A stretch of DNA of 64,000 nt, from NCBI RefSeq assembly GCF_020103725.1, contig NZ_JAHXBG010000001.1, positions 496,001 to 560,000 of the forward strand. Reading direction: 5' to 3'. A program made the translations under genes and the position numbers. The stretch comes from Hyalangium gracile (GTDB lineage: Bacteria > Myxococcota > Myxococcia > Myxococcales > Myxococcaceae). Under the pieces are notes generated by a model. The model did not search any database and was not told where the DNA came from. It worked only from the letters and a program-made list of their open reading frames with translations. This document shows positions 1 to 9,000 of the stretch, one piece after another (position 1 is the first letter of the stretch; every line of letters starts with the position of its first letter).

Positions 1-1643
1 CGGAGCTGCTGGGCTCGGGCCTGGCGGACACGATGATGTACGCCGCCGCGACGCTGGAGAAGCGCAACCCGCGCGAGCTGGGGGCGGACTTCCTGGGGCG
101 GCTGCTGGCCTTCAAGGCCACCAACGGCTTCGCCGCGAAGGCGCTGGAGCAGGCGTTCGACAGGGCGGAGCTGTCCCACCGCTTCCTGATCGACATGTTC
201 TACGGGAGCAACGAGCAGCTCTCGTGGGTGAAGGGCTACATCGACTCGAAGTACGCCGCCGCCGAGCTGCCCGCCTCCTTCTATAAGGAGCTGCTGGCGG
301 ACGCGCGGCACAGCAAGTTCCCCACGTACTACGCCAGCCCGGTGGAGCAGTTCGCGCTCAAGGCGCTGGGGGCGTACTCGCCGGCGGCCATCGGCGCGGA
401 CTGGCTCCTGGACAACGCCATCCACCCGCGCCTGGGCAGCACGGTGCAGAAGTGGCTGATGCGCGCCGAGGCGCTGCCGGGGCTGGACGTGGAGCGGGTG
501 AAGGGGCTGGTGTTCAACGCGAAGTACCGCGAGGTGGCGCTGGCGCTGCTGGGCAACCGGAAGCTCTTCAGCGCGCGGCAGCTCACCGTGCCCTGGCTGC
601 TGGCGCTGGCGCGGCGGGCGGACCCGGCGCTGCACGGGTTTGCCCACCGCTACCTGCTGGAGAACCTCTCGCCGGGGGACTTCAGCGAGTCCGAGGACGC
701 CGCGGCGGGCCTGGAGCGCCTCTTCGAGCTGGCGCTGGGAGCGAAGCAGCCGGTGCCGGTGCGGCAGTTCGCGCAGACGTACCTGCGCGTGCACCACCCC
801 GTCATCGGCCCCGAGCAGCCCGAGTCCAAGTCCTACCAGCTCAAGCCCAAGGCGCCGCGCAAGGCGTACACGGCCGAGCGGCTGTGGCCGGCGCTGTTCG
901 ACGCGAGGGATGACGTGCGGCGCTTCGCGCTGGCCATCACCCGGGCGGAGCTGCGCGCGTGGGGCTACCACCCGCGCGTGTACGAGCTGGCCGAGGCGGA
1001 GGCCAAGGAGGTGCGCAACCTGGCCTACGACGCGCTGCTGCAGGCCGGCGAGGCGGGGGCGGACGAGCGCTGCACGCTCAAGCCCGAGGAGCTGGACGCG
1101 GTGAAGGTGTTCACCCTCACCGAGAGCACCAAGCGCAGCACGCGCGAGGTGGCGGTGGAGCTCATCCGCCGGCACTACGCGCGGCTGGGCGGGGCCGAGC
1201 GGCTGGCGTGGCTGATGGAGAGCGCGGACCGCGAGGTGGGCCTGTTCGCCGTGCGCCTGCTCTGGGAGAAGCACCGCCCCACGCACCTGCCGGCGGGGTG
1301 GAAGCCCGCCGGGGCGACGGAGGCTCCGGCCGTCAGCGGCATGGAGCGCTTCGCCAACGTGGACGCGCTGCGCACCTTCGTGCGGCGGATGCTCTTCGGC
1401 CTGCCGCCGGGGCGCTCGAAGGAGGGCCGCGAGGGGATGGTGCAGCGGCGGCTGTCGGCGAGCACCGCCAAGCGGCGCATCATCGAGCTGGTGAGGGACC
1501 TGGGGCTGGAGGACCAGGCCTTCGCGCGGGTGGTGGCGCCGGTGCTCAACGAGTTCACTGGCTCGCTGGCCAAGGGAGAGTGGCAGAGCTGCCTGGCCTC
1601 CCTGGTGCAGCTGCGGGCGGCACACCCGGGCGTCTCCCTGTGA
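1..1643 (+). CDS. HEAT/ARM-like repeat protein, 5' end outside window
   Basis: The reading frame is open to the left edge, so the ATG pair at 33 is probably internal and the gene starts upstream. The visible ~545 residues are almost entirely amphipathic helical repeats rich in Ala, Leu, Arg and Glu, of the kind found in HEAT/ARM solenoids (for example the stretch around 900-1060, with DARDDVRRFALAI and then AEAKEVRNLAYDALL). No catalytic motif, signal peptide or membrane segment is visible. The C-terminal ~90 residues are more basic and compact (RRLSASTAKRRIIEL), possibly a separate domain. A TAXI-type gene follows after 25 bp. Solenoids like this usually act as protein-binding scaffolds. Another HEAT protein lies 4.4 kb downstream in the retron block, so a functional link is possible but not shown. 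Confidence 0.7.
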   Translation, partial: ELLGSGLADTMMYAAATLEKRNPRELGADFLGRLLAFKATNGFAAKALEQAFDRAELSHRFLIDMFYGSNEQLSWVKGYIDSKYAAAELPASFYKELLADARHSKFPTYYASPVEQFALKALGAYSPAAIGADWLLDNAIHPRLGSTVQKWLMRAEALPGLDVERVKGLVFNAKYREVALALLGNRKLFSARQLTVPWLLALARRADPALHGFAHRYLLENLSPGDFSESEDAAAGLERLFELALGAKQPVPVRQFAQTYLRVHHPVIGPEQPESKSYQLKPKAPRKAYTAERLWPALFDARDDVRRFALAITRAELRAWGYHPRVYELAEAEAKEVRNLAYDALLQAGEAGADERCTLKPEELDAVKVFTLTESTKRSTREVAVELIRRHYARLGGAERLAWLMESADREVGLFAVRLLWEKHRPTHLPAGWKPAGATEAPAVSGMERFANVDALRTFVRRMLFGLPPGRSKEGREGMVQRRLSASTAKRRIIELVRDLGLEDQAFARVVAPVLNEFTGSLAKGEWQSCLASLVQLRAAHPGVSL

Positions 1644-1668
1644 GGCGCCGTCTATACTCCGCACCTAC

Positions 1669-3033
1669 ATGAAGATTCCTCTGAAGGAGCAGCTCCGGCG
1701 CACGCTGCGGCGCGACCTGTGGATCGCGATCGCGCCCGCGACGGTGCTCATCAGCATCGCGTTCGCGGTGACGTTCTACTTCGTCAAGCCGGCGCCGCCG
1801 AAGAAGCTCGTCATCGCGATGGCGCCAGACGAGGGTGGGTTCCGGTACTTCGCGCGGAAGTACCAGGAGGCCCTGGCGCGCGACGGCATCACGCTGGAGC
1901 TGAAGCAGACGCAGGGCTCGGTGAGCAGCGTGAAGCTCCTCACCGAGGAGAGCGGGGCGGTGGACGTCGCGTTCGTGCAGAGCGGCACGGTGGGCGCGGA
2001 CAAGGCGGAGGGAGTCGTCTCACTGGGGAGCCTGTCCTATATCCCGCTGTGGGTCTTCTACCGGGGCGAGCCGCTGGAGGATGTGCGAGGGCTTCAGGGA
2101 AAGCGCATCGCGGTGGGGCCCGAGGAGAGCGGGACGCGCGCGCTGGCGATGACGCTCCTGGGGGCCAACGCGGTGGACAAGGCGCCGACGGAGCTCCTGC
2201 CGTTCGGGCGTGATGAGGCCATCGAGCAGCTGAAGCAGGGGAAGATCGACGCGGTGTTCCTGGTGGCTCCGGCGGAGTCTCCGGCGATCAAGAAGCTGGC
2301 GGCGGTGCCCGAGGTGCGGCTGCTCAGCTTCGGGCGGGCGGATGCGTATACGCGCCGGTTCCCGTACCTGTCGAAGCACGTGCTGCCGCGCGGGGTGTTC
2401 GATCTGGCCGCGGACGTGCCGGAGCGGGACGTGGTGCTGCTGGCGCCGACGGCGAACCTGGTGGCGCGAGACAGCCTGCACCCGGCGCTCGCGTACCTGC
2501 TGATGCGCACGGCGAGCTCGGTGCATGGGAGCGCGGGGCTGCTGGATCGCTCGGGCGAGTTCCCGGCGCCGCTGGAGGCGGGCTTTCCGCTGAGCAGCGA
2601 GGCGCGCCGCTACTACGAGGCGGGGGTGCCGTTCCTGCAGCGCTACCTGCCGTTCTGGGCGGCGAACCTGGTGGATCGGCTCTGGGTGATGCTGGTGCCG
2701 ATCATCGCGGTGGTGGTGCCGCTGGGCCGAGCGGTGCCGGCGTTCTTCCTGTGGCGGGTGCGCTCGCGCATCTTCCGCTGGTACGCGCGGCTGAAGGAGA
2801 TCGAGATCCAGCTCGAGGAGAACCCCGGGCAGGAGATGTTGTTGGACATGGTGAAGCGGCTCGAGGAGGCCGAGCGCGAGGTGAACCGCATCCCGGTGCC
2901 GCTGGCGTACGCGGAGAACCTCTACTTCTTCCGGGAGCACGTCGACGTCGTCCGGCGGCGGCTGCTCCGTCGCCTCTCGGGCGCGTCCGACAACAAGGAC
3001 GTGAAGGAAGTGGTGGCGCAGCAGGCCAGCTGA
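1669..3033 (+). CDS. TAXI-family TRAP-type solute-binding protein, membrane-anchored
   Basis: The 454-aa protein has an N-terminal membrane segment (about residues 18-39), then a periplasmic-binding-protein-like region typical of the TAXI group: a KKLVIAMAPDEG start, a region detecting SVKLLTEESGAVDVAFVQSG, and GKRIAVGPEESGTRALA, which matches the ligand-pocket region. A second hydrophobic segment lies near residues 336-362 and is followed by a charged helical tail. Secreted TAXI proteins normally lack that C-terminal anchor. No TRAP membrane subunits are visible nearby, so this may be an orphan sensor or binding protein rather than part of a complete transporter. The ATG at 1669 starts just before the membrane segment and is the only sensible start. 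Confidence 0.8.
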   Translation: MKIPLKEQLRRTLRRDLWIAIAPATVLISIAFAVTFYFVKPAPPKKLVIAMAPDEGGFRYFARKYQEALARDGITLELKQTQGSVSSVKLLTEESGAVDVAFVQSGTVGADKAEGVVSLGSLSYIPLWVFYRGEPLEDVRGLQGKRIAVGPEESGTRALAMTLLGANAVDKAPTELLPFGRDEAIEQLKQGKIDAVFLVAPAESPAIKKLAAVPEVRLLSFGRADAYTRRFPYLSKHVLPRGVFDLAADVPERDVVLLAPTANLVARDSLHPALAYLLMRTASSVHGSAGLLDRSGEFPAPLEAGFPLSSEARRYYEAGVPFLQRYLPFWAANLVDRLWVMLVPIIAVVVPLGRAVPAFFLWRVRSRIFRWYARLKEIEIQLEENPGQEMLLDMVKRLEEAEREVNRIPVPLAYAENLYFFREHVDVVRRRLLRRLSGASDNKDVKEVVAQQAS

Positions 3034-3411
3034 GCGGCGGAGCAGACGCTGCGGCGAAGCAATAACGGGCCGTAAACCACCGTCATTGGCGACCACCCGC
3101 AGAGAGCGAAACGATAGAGAACAACGGAGTGTTCCTGCTCGAAGGAGGACACGCGTTGGCGCTCCCCTCCTCGTGGACCGGGCCCCACCTGTCGGCCCGA
3201 CTTGTTGCGAACTGGTATGACAAGCATACCAGTCGGTGGCGCACTCGCCCGACACGGGCACCTCCCCTGGTCGAGCCCTACAGCCGAGGTCCCATCGCGA
3301 AGAAGATCCTGTCCGCTCCCGTCGGAACCCGGCTCGCGCCGTCGCGCTCCCCCAGACACTTGGCGCGGGACGGCCGAAGACAGGGCTCTTTTGGCGTGCT
3401 TTCCTGCCGCC
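3034..3411. other. Intergenic region with a dispersed palindromic repeat
   Basis: This 378-bp gap shows no convincing gene. Short frames crossing it give Arg/Pro-rich translations without motifs. It holds one copy of a dispersed palindrome (listed separately), which recurs at about 44833-44863. The promoter of the secreted-protein gene at 3412 should lie in the second half, but no clear -35/-10 pair can be named. Confidence 0.5.
3208..3233. repeat. Dispersed palindrome, family A, copy 1
   Basis: ACTGGTATG at 3211-3219 and CATACCAGT at 3225-3233 form a perfect 9-bp inverted repeat around a 5-base loop. The 20 bases GCGAACTGGTATGACAAGCA (3208-3227) recur exactly, on the opposite strand, within 44833-44863. 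Flanking short matches (TGTCGGC on the left, CGCCCGACA on the right) suggest an element of about 70 bp. It could act as a hairpin terminator, a REP-like element or a protein-binding site. It lies downstream of the TAXI gene. Confidence 0.75.
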
Positions 3412-4284
3412 ATGTCTCGCGGCTCCTCCGTCTTCCTCGCGCTGCTCCTGCTCACCTCCAGCGCCGCGCCCGCCAGGGACAAGGCTCCTCCCAAGCCCGA
3501 TGTCTCCTCGGACATGCCCGCGGACTTCCAGCTCATCGGCTGGTCCAAGGACGAAAAGCGGTTCGCCGTCCGCCGCTACGACCTGTCCGACTCGGAAGAC
3601 GACCTGAGCGAGCCTCCTCCGTACTGCCCCGGCTACGTGAACCACCTGGGCAAGAAGTTCCGGGGCGGACTCCTGCTCCAGCTCTACGAGGGCACCACGG
3701 CCACGAAGACGTGGGGAATCCAGGACTCGGAGCCCTGCACTCCGCCCGAGACCGCGCGCGAGCGGCTCACCCAGGCGAAGGCGGCCCTGGCGGAGCAGGG
3801 TGTCGATCTGCTGGCCGTCGGCGCCGTGGTGATGCCCCGGAAGGGCGCTCGGAAGGCCACCCCGCGCGGCAACAGCAAGCTCGCCGTCGGCACGGCCACG
3901 ACGACGCTGGTGCTGCCCTCGGGCCCCTGGGCCCGGCAGACCGTGGACGTCACCTGCCGCGTCGAGCGGCGCGATAGCGGCAAGAGCGAGGAAGACGGGA
4001 TTGGCACCTATCTGTCTCGAGCGACGTTCACGGTGCGGCTCCGCACTGGCAAGAAGCCCGTTGCGCTCGGCGAGTTCACCCTGGGCCCCACCGAGTGGTC
4101 TCCGGTCATGGCCGGGCGCTGGGACCCCACCTTCGATCGCCTCTTCCTGTCCCCCAGCGGAAAGAGCTTCGTGCTGCTCGCTCGCCTGGACGAGGGCAAC
4201 ATGCACGACAGCTCCGTCTCCAGCGTGGTCCTCGGACTCGTCGCACTCCCCGAGCGTCCCGGGTCCGCCTCTCCGGCTCGCTGA
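3412..4284 (+). CDS. Secreted protein of unknown function (DUF2259-like?)
   Basis: The start was placed at ATG 3412 because it begins directly with a signal peptide (MSRGSSVFLALLLLTSSAAPA). The open frame reaches back to 3202, but that part is Arg/Pro-rich and unlike a protein. The mature part of about 270 residues contains LIGWSKDEKRFAVRRYD followed by a region with two cysteines, and ends with GKSFVLLARLDEG near residue 260. The pattern of a secreted protein describing a state as 'ALGEF..GPTEWSPVMAGRWDPTFDRLFLSP' resembles predicted secreted DUF2259-type proteins, but I cannot confirm the family. No catalytic residues are recognisable. It stands alone between a TAXI gene and an MFS exporter. 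Confidence 0.7.
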   Translation: MSRGSSVFLALLLLTSSAAPARDKAPPKPDVSSDMPADFQLIGWSKDEKRFAVRRYDLSDSEDDLSEPPPYCPGYVNHLGKKFRGGLLLQLYEGTTATKTWGIQDSEPCTPPETARERLTQAKAALAEQGVDLLAVGAVVMPRKGARKATPRGNSKLAVGTATTTLVLPSGPWARQTVDVTCRVERRDSGKSEEDGIGTYLSRATFTVRLRTGKKPVALGEFTLGPTEWSPVMAGRWDPTFDRLFLSPSGKSFVLLARLDEGNMHDSSVSSVVLGLVALPERPGSASPAR

Positions 4285-4389
4285 GCCACGAGCTCGCGGG
4301 GCCTGCTTGGAGGCGGGCGGAGACACTCGCGTGTCAACCGCTTGCTCCTCGGACTCCGGTGTGAGCTATTGCGCGAGCCTCACCCGGCC

Positions 4390-5850
4390 ATGCGCAAGAC
4401 CCACCGCCCGCTCACCACCGCCGCACTCGCCCTGAGCCTCTTCATGGCGGCCCTGGAGATGACCGTCGTCTCCACCGCCATGCCCACCGTCGTCAGCGAT
4501 CTGGGCGGCATCGAGCACTACGCGTGGGTCTTCACCGCGTACATGCTGGCCTCCACCGTCACCGTCCCCATCTTCGGGAAGCTGACGGACCTGTACGGGC
4601 GCAAGCCCATCATCCTGTTCGGCATCACCCTGTTCCTGGCGGGCTCGGTGGCCAGCGGCCTGTCCCCGTCCATGCAGTGGCTCATCGTCTTCCGCACGGT
4701 GCAGGGGCTGGGCGCGGGCGCCATCCAGCCCACCACGCTGACCATCATCGGCGACCTCTACAGCCTGGAGGAGCGCGGCCGGGTGCAGGGGCTGTTCAGC
4801 GCGGTGTGGGCCGTCTCGGGCCTGGTGGGGCCGCTGGCCGGTGGCCTCATCGTCCGGTGGCTGTCGTGGCACTGGATCTTCTACATCAACGTGCCGGTGG
4901 GCCTGGGCACGATGGTGCTGCTCTTCATCTTCTTCCACGAGCACATCGAGAAGCAGAAGCGTCCGCTCGACATCGTCGGCGCCGTGCTGCTCTCGCTGGG
5001 GGTGGTGGCGCTCCTGCTGGGAGCTCAGGGCCACGACAACCGGCTGGTGCCGCTCGTGGTGGCGGCGGTGCTGCTGGGGGCCTTCGTCCTCGTCGAGCGC
5101 AAGGTAAAGGAGCCCATCATGCCTCCGAGCGTCCTGGTGCGCCCGACCATCGCCATCGCCTCGGTGACGTCGGCGTTGTTCTCGGCGGCGATGTTCGGCG
5201 CCAGCACCTACGTGCCGCTCTTCGTCCAGGGCGTGCTGGGTGGCACGGCCACACAGGCCGGCGCGATGCTCACGCCCATGCTGGTGGCCTGGCCCGTCTG
5301 CGCCCTCATCTGTGGGCGCGTGATGGTGAAGGTGGGGTTCCGGCCGCTCATCATGGGAGGCCTGGGGCTGTCGGCCCTGTCGACGGTGGTGCTGGCGCTG
5401 GTGCTCAGGCCGGGCGCCCCGCTGCTGCTCCCCGAGCTGGCCATGGGGTTGTTCGGCGCGGGCCTGGGCTTCGCGGCTACCGCGCTGCTCATCGCCGTCC
5501 AGACGAGCGTCGGTTGGGAGATGCGAGGGGTGGCCACGGCGAGCAACATGTTCTTCCGCACCATCGGCGGGGCGCTCGGCGTGGGCGCCATGGGCGGGGT
5601 GCTGGTGGAGCGGCTGACGGCGGACCCGCGCATCCCCGTGAGCGCGGCCAACGAGCTGCTCGGGCCCGAGCACGGACGCGGGCTGGGCGAAGAGGTGCTG
5701 CGCCAGCTGAGCGGCTCGCTGGCCGACGGGCTCGCCACCAACTTCTGGATCATGGCCGCCATGTCGGTGCTCGCCTTCGCTTTCAGCTTCTTCTTTCCCC
5801 GGGTGAAGACCGGCGCCAAGGCGGAAGCGGGCGAGGCGGCGATGCACTGA
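4390..5850 (+). CDS. MFS multidrug exporter, DHA2 (EmrB/QacA) family
   Basis: A 486-aa integral membrane protein with about 14 hydrophobic segments. Family landmarks are the N-terminal ALEMTVVSTAMPTV (motif D1-like, as in LDxTIVNVALP), GKLTDLYGRKP (motif A, loop 2-3), and GLVGPLAGGLIVRWLSWHWIFYINVPVG (motif C plus the WRWIFYINVP signature). These identify a drug:H+ antiporter of the 14-helix type. The open frame starts at 4342, but ATG 4390 (MRKTHRPLTT) immediately precedes the first membrane helix and is the better start. The substrate cannot be told. A second DHA2 exporter sits at 49894. Confidence 0.93.
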   Translation: MRKTHRPLTTAALALSLFMAALEMTVVSTAMPTVVSDLGGIEHYAWVFTAYMLASTVTVPIFGKLTDLYGRKPIILFGITLFLAGSVASGLSPSMQWLIVFRTVQGLGAGAIQPTTLTIIGDLYSLEERGRVQGLFSAVWAVSGLVGPLAGGLIVRWLSWHWIFYINVPVGLGTMVLLFIFFHEHIEKQKRPLDIVGAVLLSLGVVALLLGAQGHDNRLVPLVVAAVLLGAFVLVERKVKEPIMPPSVLVRPTIAIASVTSALFSAAMFGASTYVPLFVQGVLGGTATQAGAMLTPMLVAWPVCALICGRVMVKVGFRPLIMGGLGLSALSTVVLALVLRPGAPLLLPELAMGLFGAGLGFAATALLIAVQTSVGWEMRGVATASNMFFRTIGGALGVGAMGGVLVERLTADPRIPVSAANELLGPEHGRGLGEEVLRQLSGSLADGLATNFWIMAAMSVLAFAFSFFFPRVKTGAKAEAGEAAMH

Positions 5851-6050
5851 GCGCTGGCCCTCGCCCCCGCGAGACAGGTGGCTTCCGCCGTTACTGCCCG
5901 GATGACCCTCCGGCAGGTGCCCGGATCCTTTCGATGGGACGCCTGTCGAAGCGAGGCTTGTGCTAAACCCAGCGGCGGGCAGTCGGCAGCCAGCAGGTGC
6001 GGCCTCTCGTGGCGCACCCCAGGGTCCGACTCGGAGGGTTCAAGAGCGTC

Positions 6051-9000
6051 ATGGCCAACCTTGCCATCGGCAACATCGAGAAGGTACGCGCCCTCGCGGC
6101 CAACGGCCGCGTGCTCCTGGTCGGCGGTGCCCGCGTCGCCCCCGCCAGCCGGCTCACCGCGTACGACTTCACCGCCAACAAGGTCCTCTGGAGCGTGGAG
6201 CTCCCCTCCGCCGTGCAGGCCCTGGCGCTCGCCGGCGAGCGGTGGGTCGCCGCTGGCGCTGATGGCACCGTGCGCGTGGGCTCGCTGGGCGAGGGCAAGC
6301 TCGAGCGCGAGCTGACGGGCGCCCACCCCGGTGGCTGCACCGCCGTGGCGCTCAGCCCGGACTCACAGCGCCTCTATACGGTGGGCGTGGATGGCTTCCT
6401 GCGCGGCTGGGCGCTGGACTCGGGCAAGAAGGTGCACGAGTGGCAGGCCTCCCCGCAGCCCCTGCGCGCCGTCGCCGTGGACCCCGGCCACACCTTCGTC
6501 GCCTGCGCGGGCGATGACGCCGTGGTGCGCTCCTTCACCGTGGCCTCCGGCGCTCGCCGGGACATGGCCGGCCACGAGGGCCCCGTGCGCGCCCTCGCCT
6601 TCACCCCTCGCGACGGGCGCCTGGCCTCCGCGGGCGATGATGGCCGCATCCGCCTCTGGTACCTCGTCGGCGCTGTCGAGTTCGAGGTGCGCGGCGACAA
6701 GGACTCCGGCCACGCCGGCCCCGTGCTCGCGCTGGTCTTCCCTCCCACGCCCACCGCCGAGCCCGGCCAGGAGCCCAGCGATCGGTTCTGGACCGCCGGC
6801 GCCGACGGCAAGCTCAAGGTGTGGCGCCTGGACGAGCGCCGCAAGCCGCGCACCTTCGACTGCGGCAGCAAGCCGCTGACGGCCCTCGCCTTCGCCCCGC
6901 CGCCCAACGCCCGGCAGGCCAAGACGACGCTGGGCCACGTCTTCACCGGCGGCGACGACCGCCGCGTGCACCGCTTCACCCTGGAGCCGGACGGCAAGCC
7001 CACCGACGAGCAGCTCCACTACGCCCACGGCTTCGAGGCGCTCACCGAGTCCCTCGGCGGCGGCCGACCCAAGCGCGAGGCCGCCGTGCGCGAGGCCTCG
7101 GCGCTCGAGGAGCCGGAGGCGCTCGACTTCCTCCTCAAGGTGCTCTCCTCCGACAAGGAGGCCGAGGTCCGCAAGCTGGTCGCCTCCGAGCTGGCCGCCC
7201 GAGGCCGCACCGCCGCTCGCCCCAAGCTGCGCGAGCGCCTGGATGACGACCACCCCGCCGTCCGCACCGCCGCGCTCGAGGCGCTGACCACGCTGGAGGA
7301 GTCTCCGCTGGCCGCCCCCCGCGCCGCGCTCGACTCGCGCTTCGCGGACGTGCGCATCCTGGGCCTGCGGCGGCTGGCCAGGCTCGCGGGCACCTCGCCG
7401 CTGGTGCCGGGCCTCATCTCCGGCAAGCTCACCGACGGCGACGCCAACGTGGGCCTGGCCGCCCTGGACGCCCTCACCGAGGCCTCCCCCGCCGGCAGCA
7501 CCGAGCCGCTGAAGACGGCCTTCGAGCGGGGCCCCGCCCACATCAAGGCCGAGGTGCTCATCCGCGCCGCCAGCGCGGGACAGCTCGGCGCCGCGCAGCT
7601 CCAGCCGCTGGTCGCCCGCGCCCTGGATGACGCGGATGCGGACGTGCGCCGCGTCGCCTTCACCGTGCGCGTGCTGGAGCGTCGGCCCCTGGCCCAGGTG
7701 CTCGATCAGAAGGACGAGGACTTCCGCCTCGCCGTGCGCGACGTGGCCCGCCGCATGGTGTTCTCGGCACGGCGCCTGTCTCCGGAGGGACAGACCGGCA
7801 AGTTCTCCACCGAGGGCGAAGTCACCGCCGCCCGCGACAAGCTCCTCGAGAAGCTCATCGGCTCGGGCAAGCCCGACGCCGCGCTCCCGGAGACGGACCT
7901 GGAGCCCCTGCTCGCCGCCATGGCCTGCCGCACGCCCGACACCGCCGTGCGCGGGGCCCGGGGACTGGCTCAGCTCGGCGACACGCGCGCCCTGGGTGCC
8001 CTGCTCCAGCTCTCTCGCGAGCCCGAGGCCTCCATCCGCCGGCAGGCGGCCATCGCGCTCCAGGCGCTGAAGGATCCGCGCGCCCGCGAGCGGCTGGTGT
8101 GGATGATGGATGACGCGGACGCGGACGTGCGCTCCTCCGCGCTCGACGCCGTCGTCGCGCTGGATGCGGACGTGCCGCTGTCCAGCGCCGAGGCCGCGCT
8201 CCGCTCGGGCTTCGAGGATGTGCGCGTCCGTGGCCTGGACCGGCTGGTGAAGCTGGGCGCGCAGGGCCAGCGTCCCGAGGGCGCGGAGCTGCTGCTCGGC
8301 AACGCCCTGGAGGATGAGGGCGCGAAGGTGCGCGGCGAGGCCTTCCGCACCCTCTGGGCCTGGAACGAGAAGCAGCCCCAGAAGGCGCTGGACCGCGCCC
8401 TGACGGGCCGCTTCCCGGACCTGCGCCTGCGCGCCGTGGAGGAGCTCGCCTCGCGCGCCAAGGAGGACTGGGCGCTCGAGCGACTGAAGAAGACGGTGCA
8501 GGACCGCGACGCGGGCGTGGCCACCGCCGCGTACGAGGCCTGGGTGAAGCTCGCCGGCAAGGAGAAGGCCGAGCCCCACCTCGCGGCGCTGGAGACGGCG
8601 CACGCCTCGCTGCGCACGCTCGCGGCGAAGAACGCCGTGCACGCCCCGGCCGAGGCGCTGCGCTCGCCGCTGCTCAAGCTCATCCAGGACGAGGAGGCCT
8701 CCGTCCACCTCCAGGCGCTGGAGTCGCTGGACAAGCTCGTCCCCAACGAGAACGGACCGCTGCTCGCCGGCCTGCTCTCCGCCGCCCTGCCGCTGAAGGT
8801 GCGCGCCGCGGAGCTGCTCGCCGCGCGCGGCGCCGAGGACATCATCGAGCCGATGCGCGTCCTCATCACCGACAAGGAGCTGGAGCGCCGCTACCCGCCC
8901 GCGTTCCTCAACCCGCTCCGCGCCCGCGCCTCGAGCGCGCTGGCCACGCTGGGCTCGCGCCGGCTGCTCTCCTTCCACGCCACCACGCTGCTCAAGCATG

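Noticed and set aside
1-3033. Inclusion of the left-edge HEAT-like protein and TAXI gene in the retron block
   Set aside because: They are separated from the block by a secreted-protein gene, an MFS exporter and a 378-bp gap with a repeat. Similar HEAT repeats alone are not enough, because such proteins are abundant in these bacteria.
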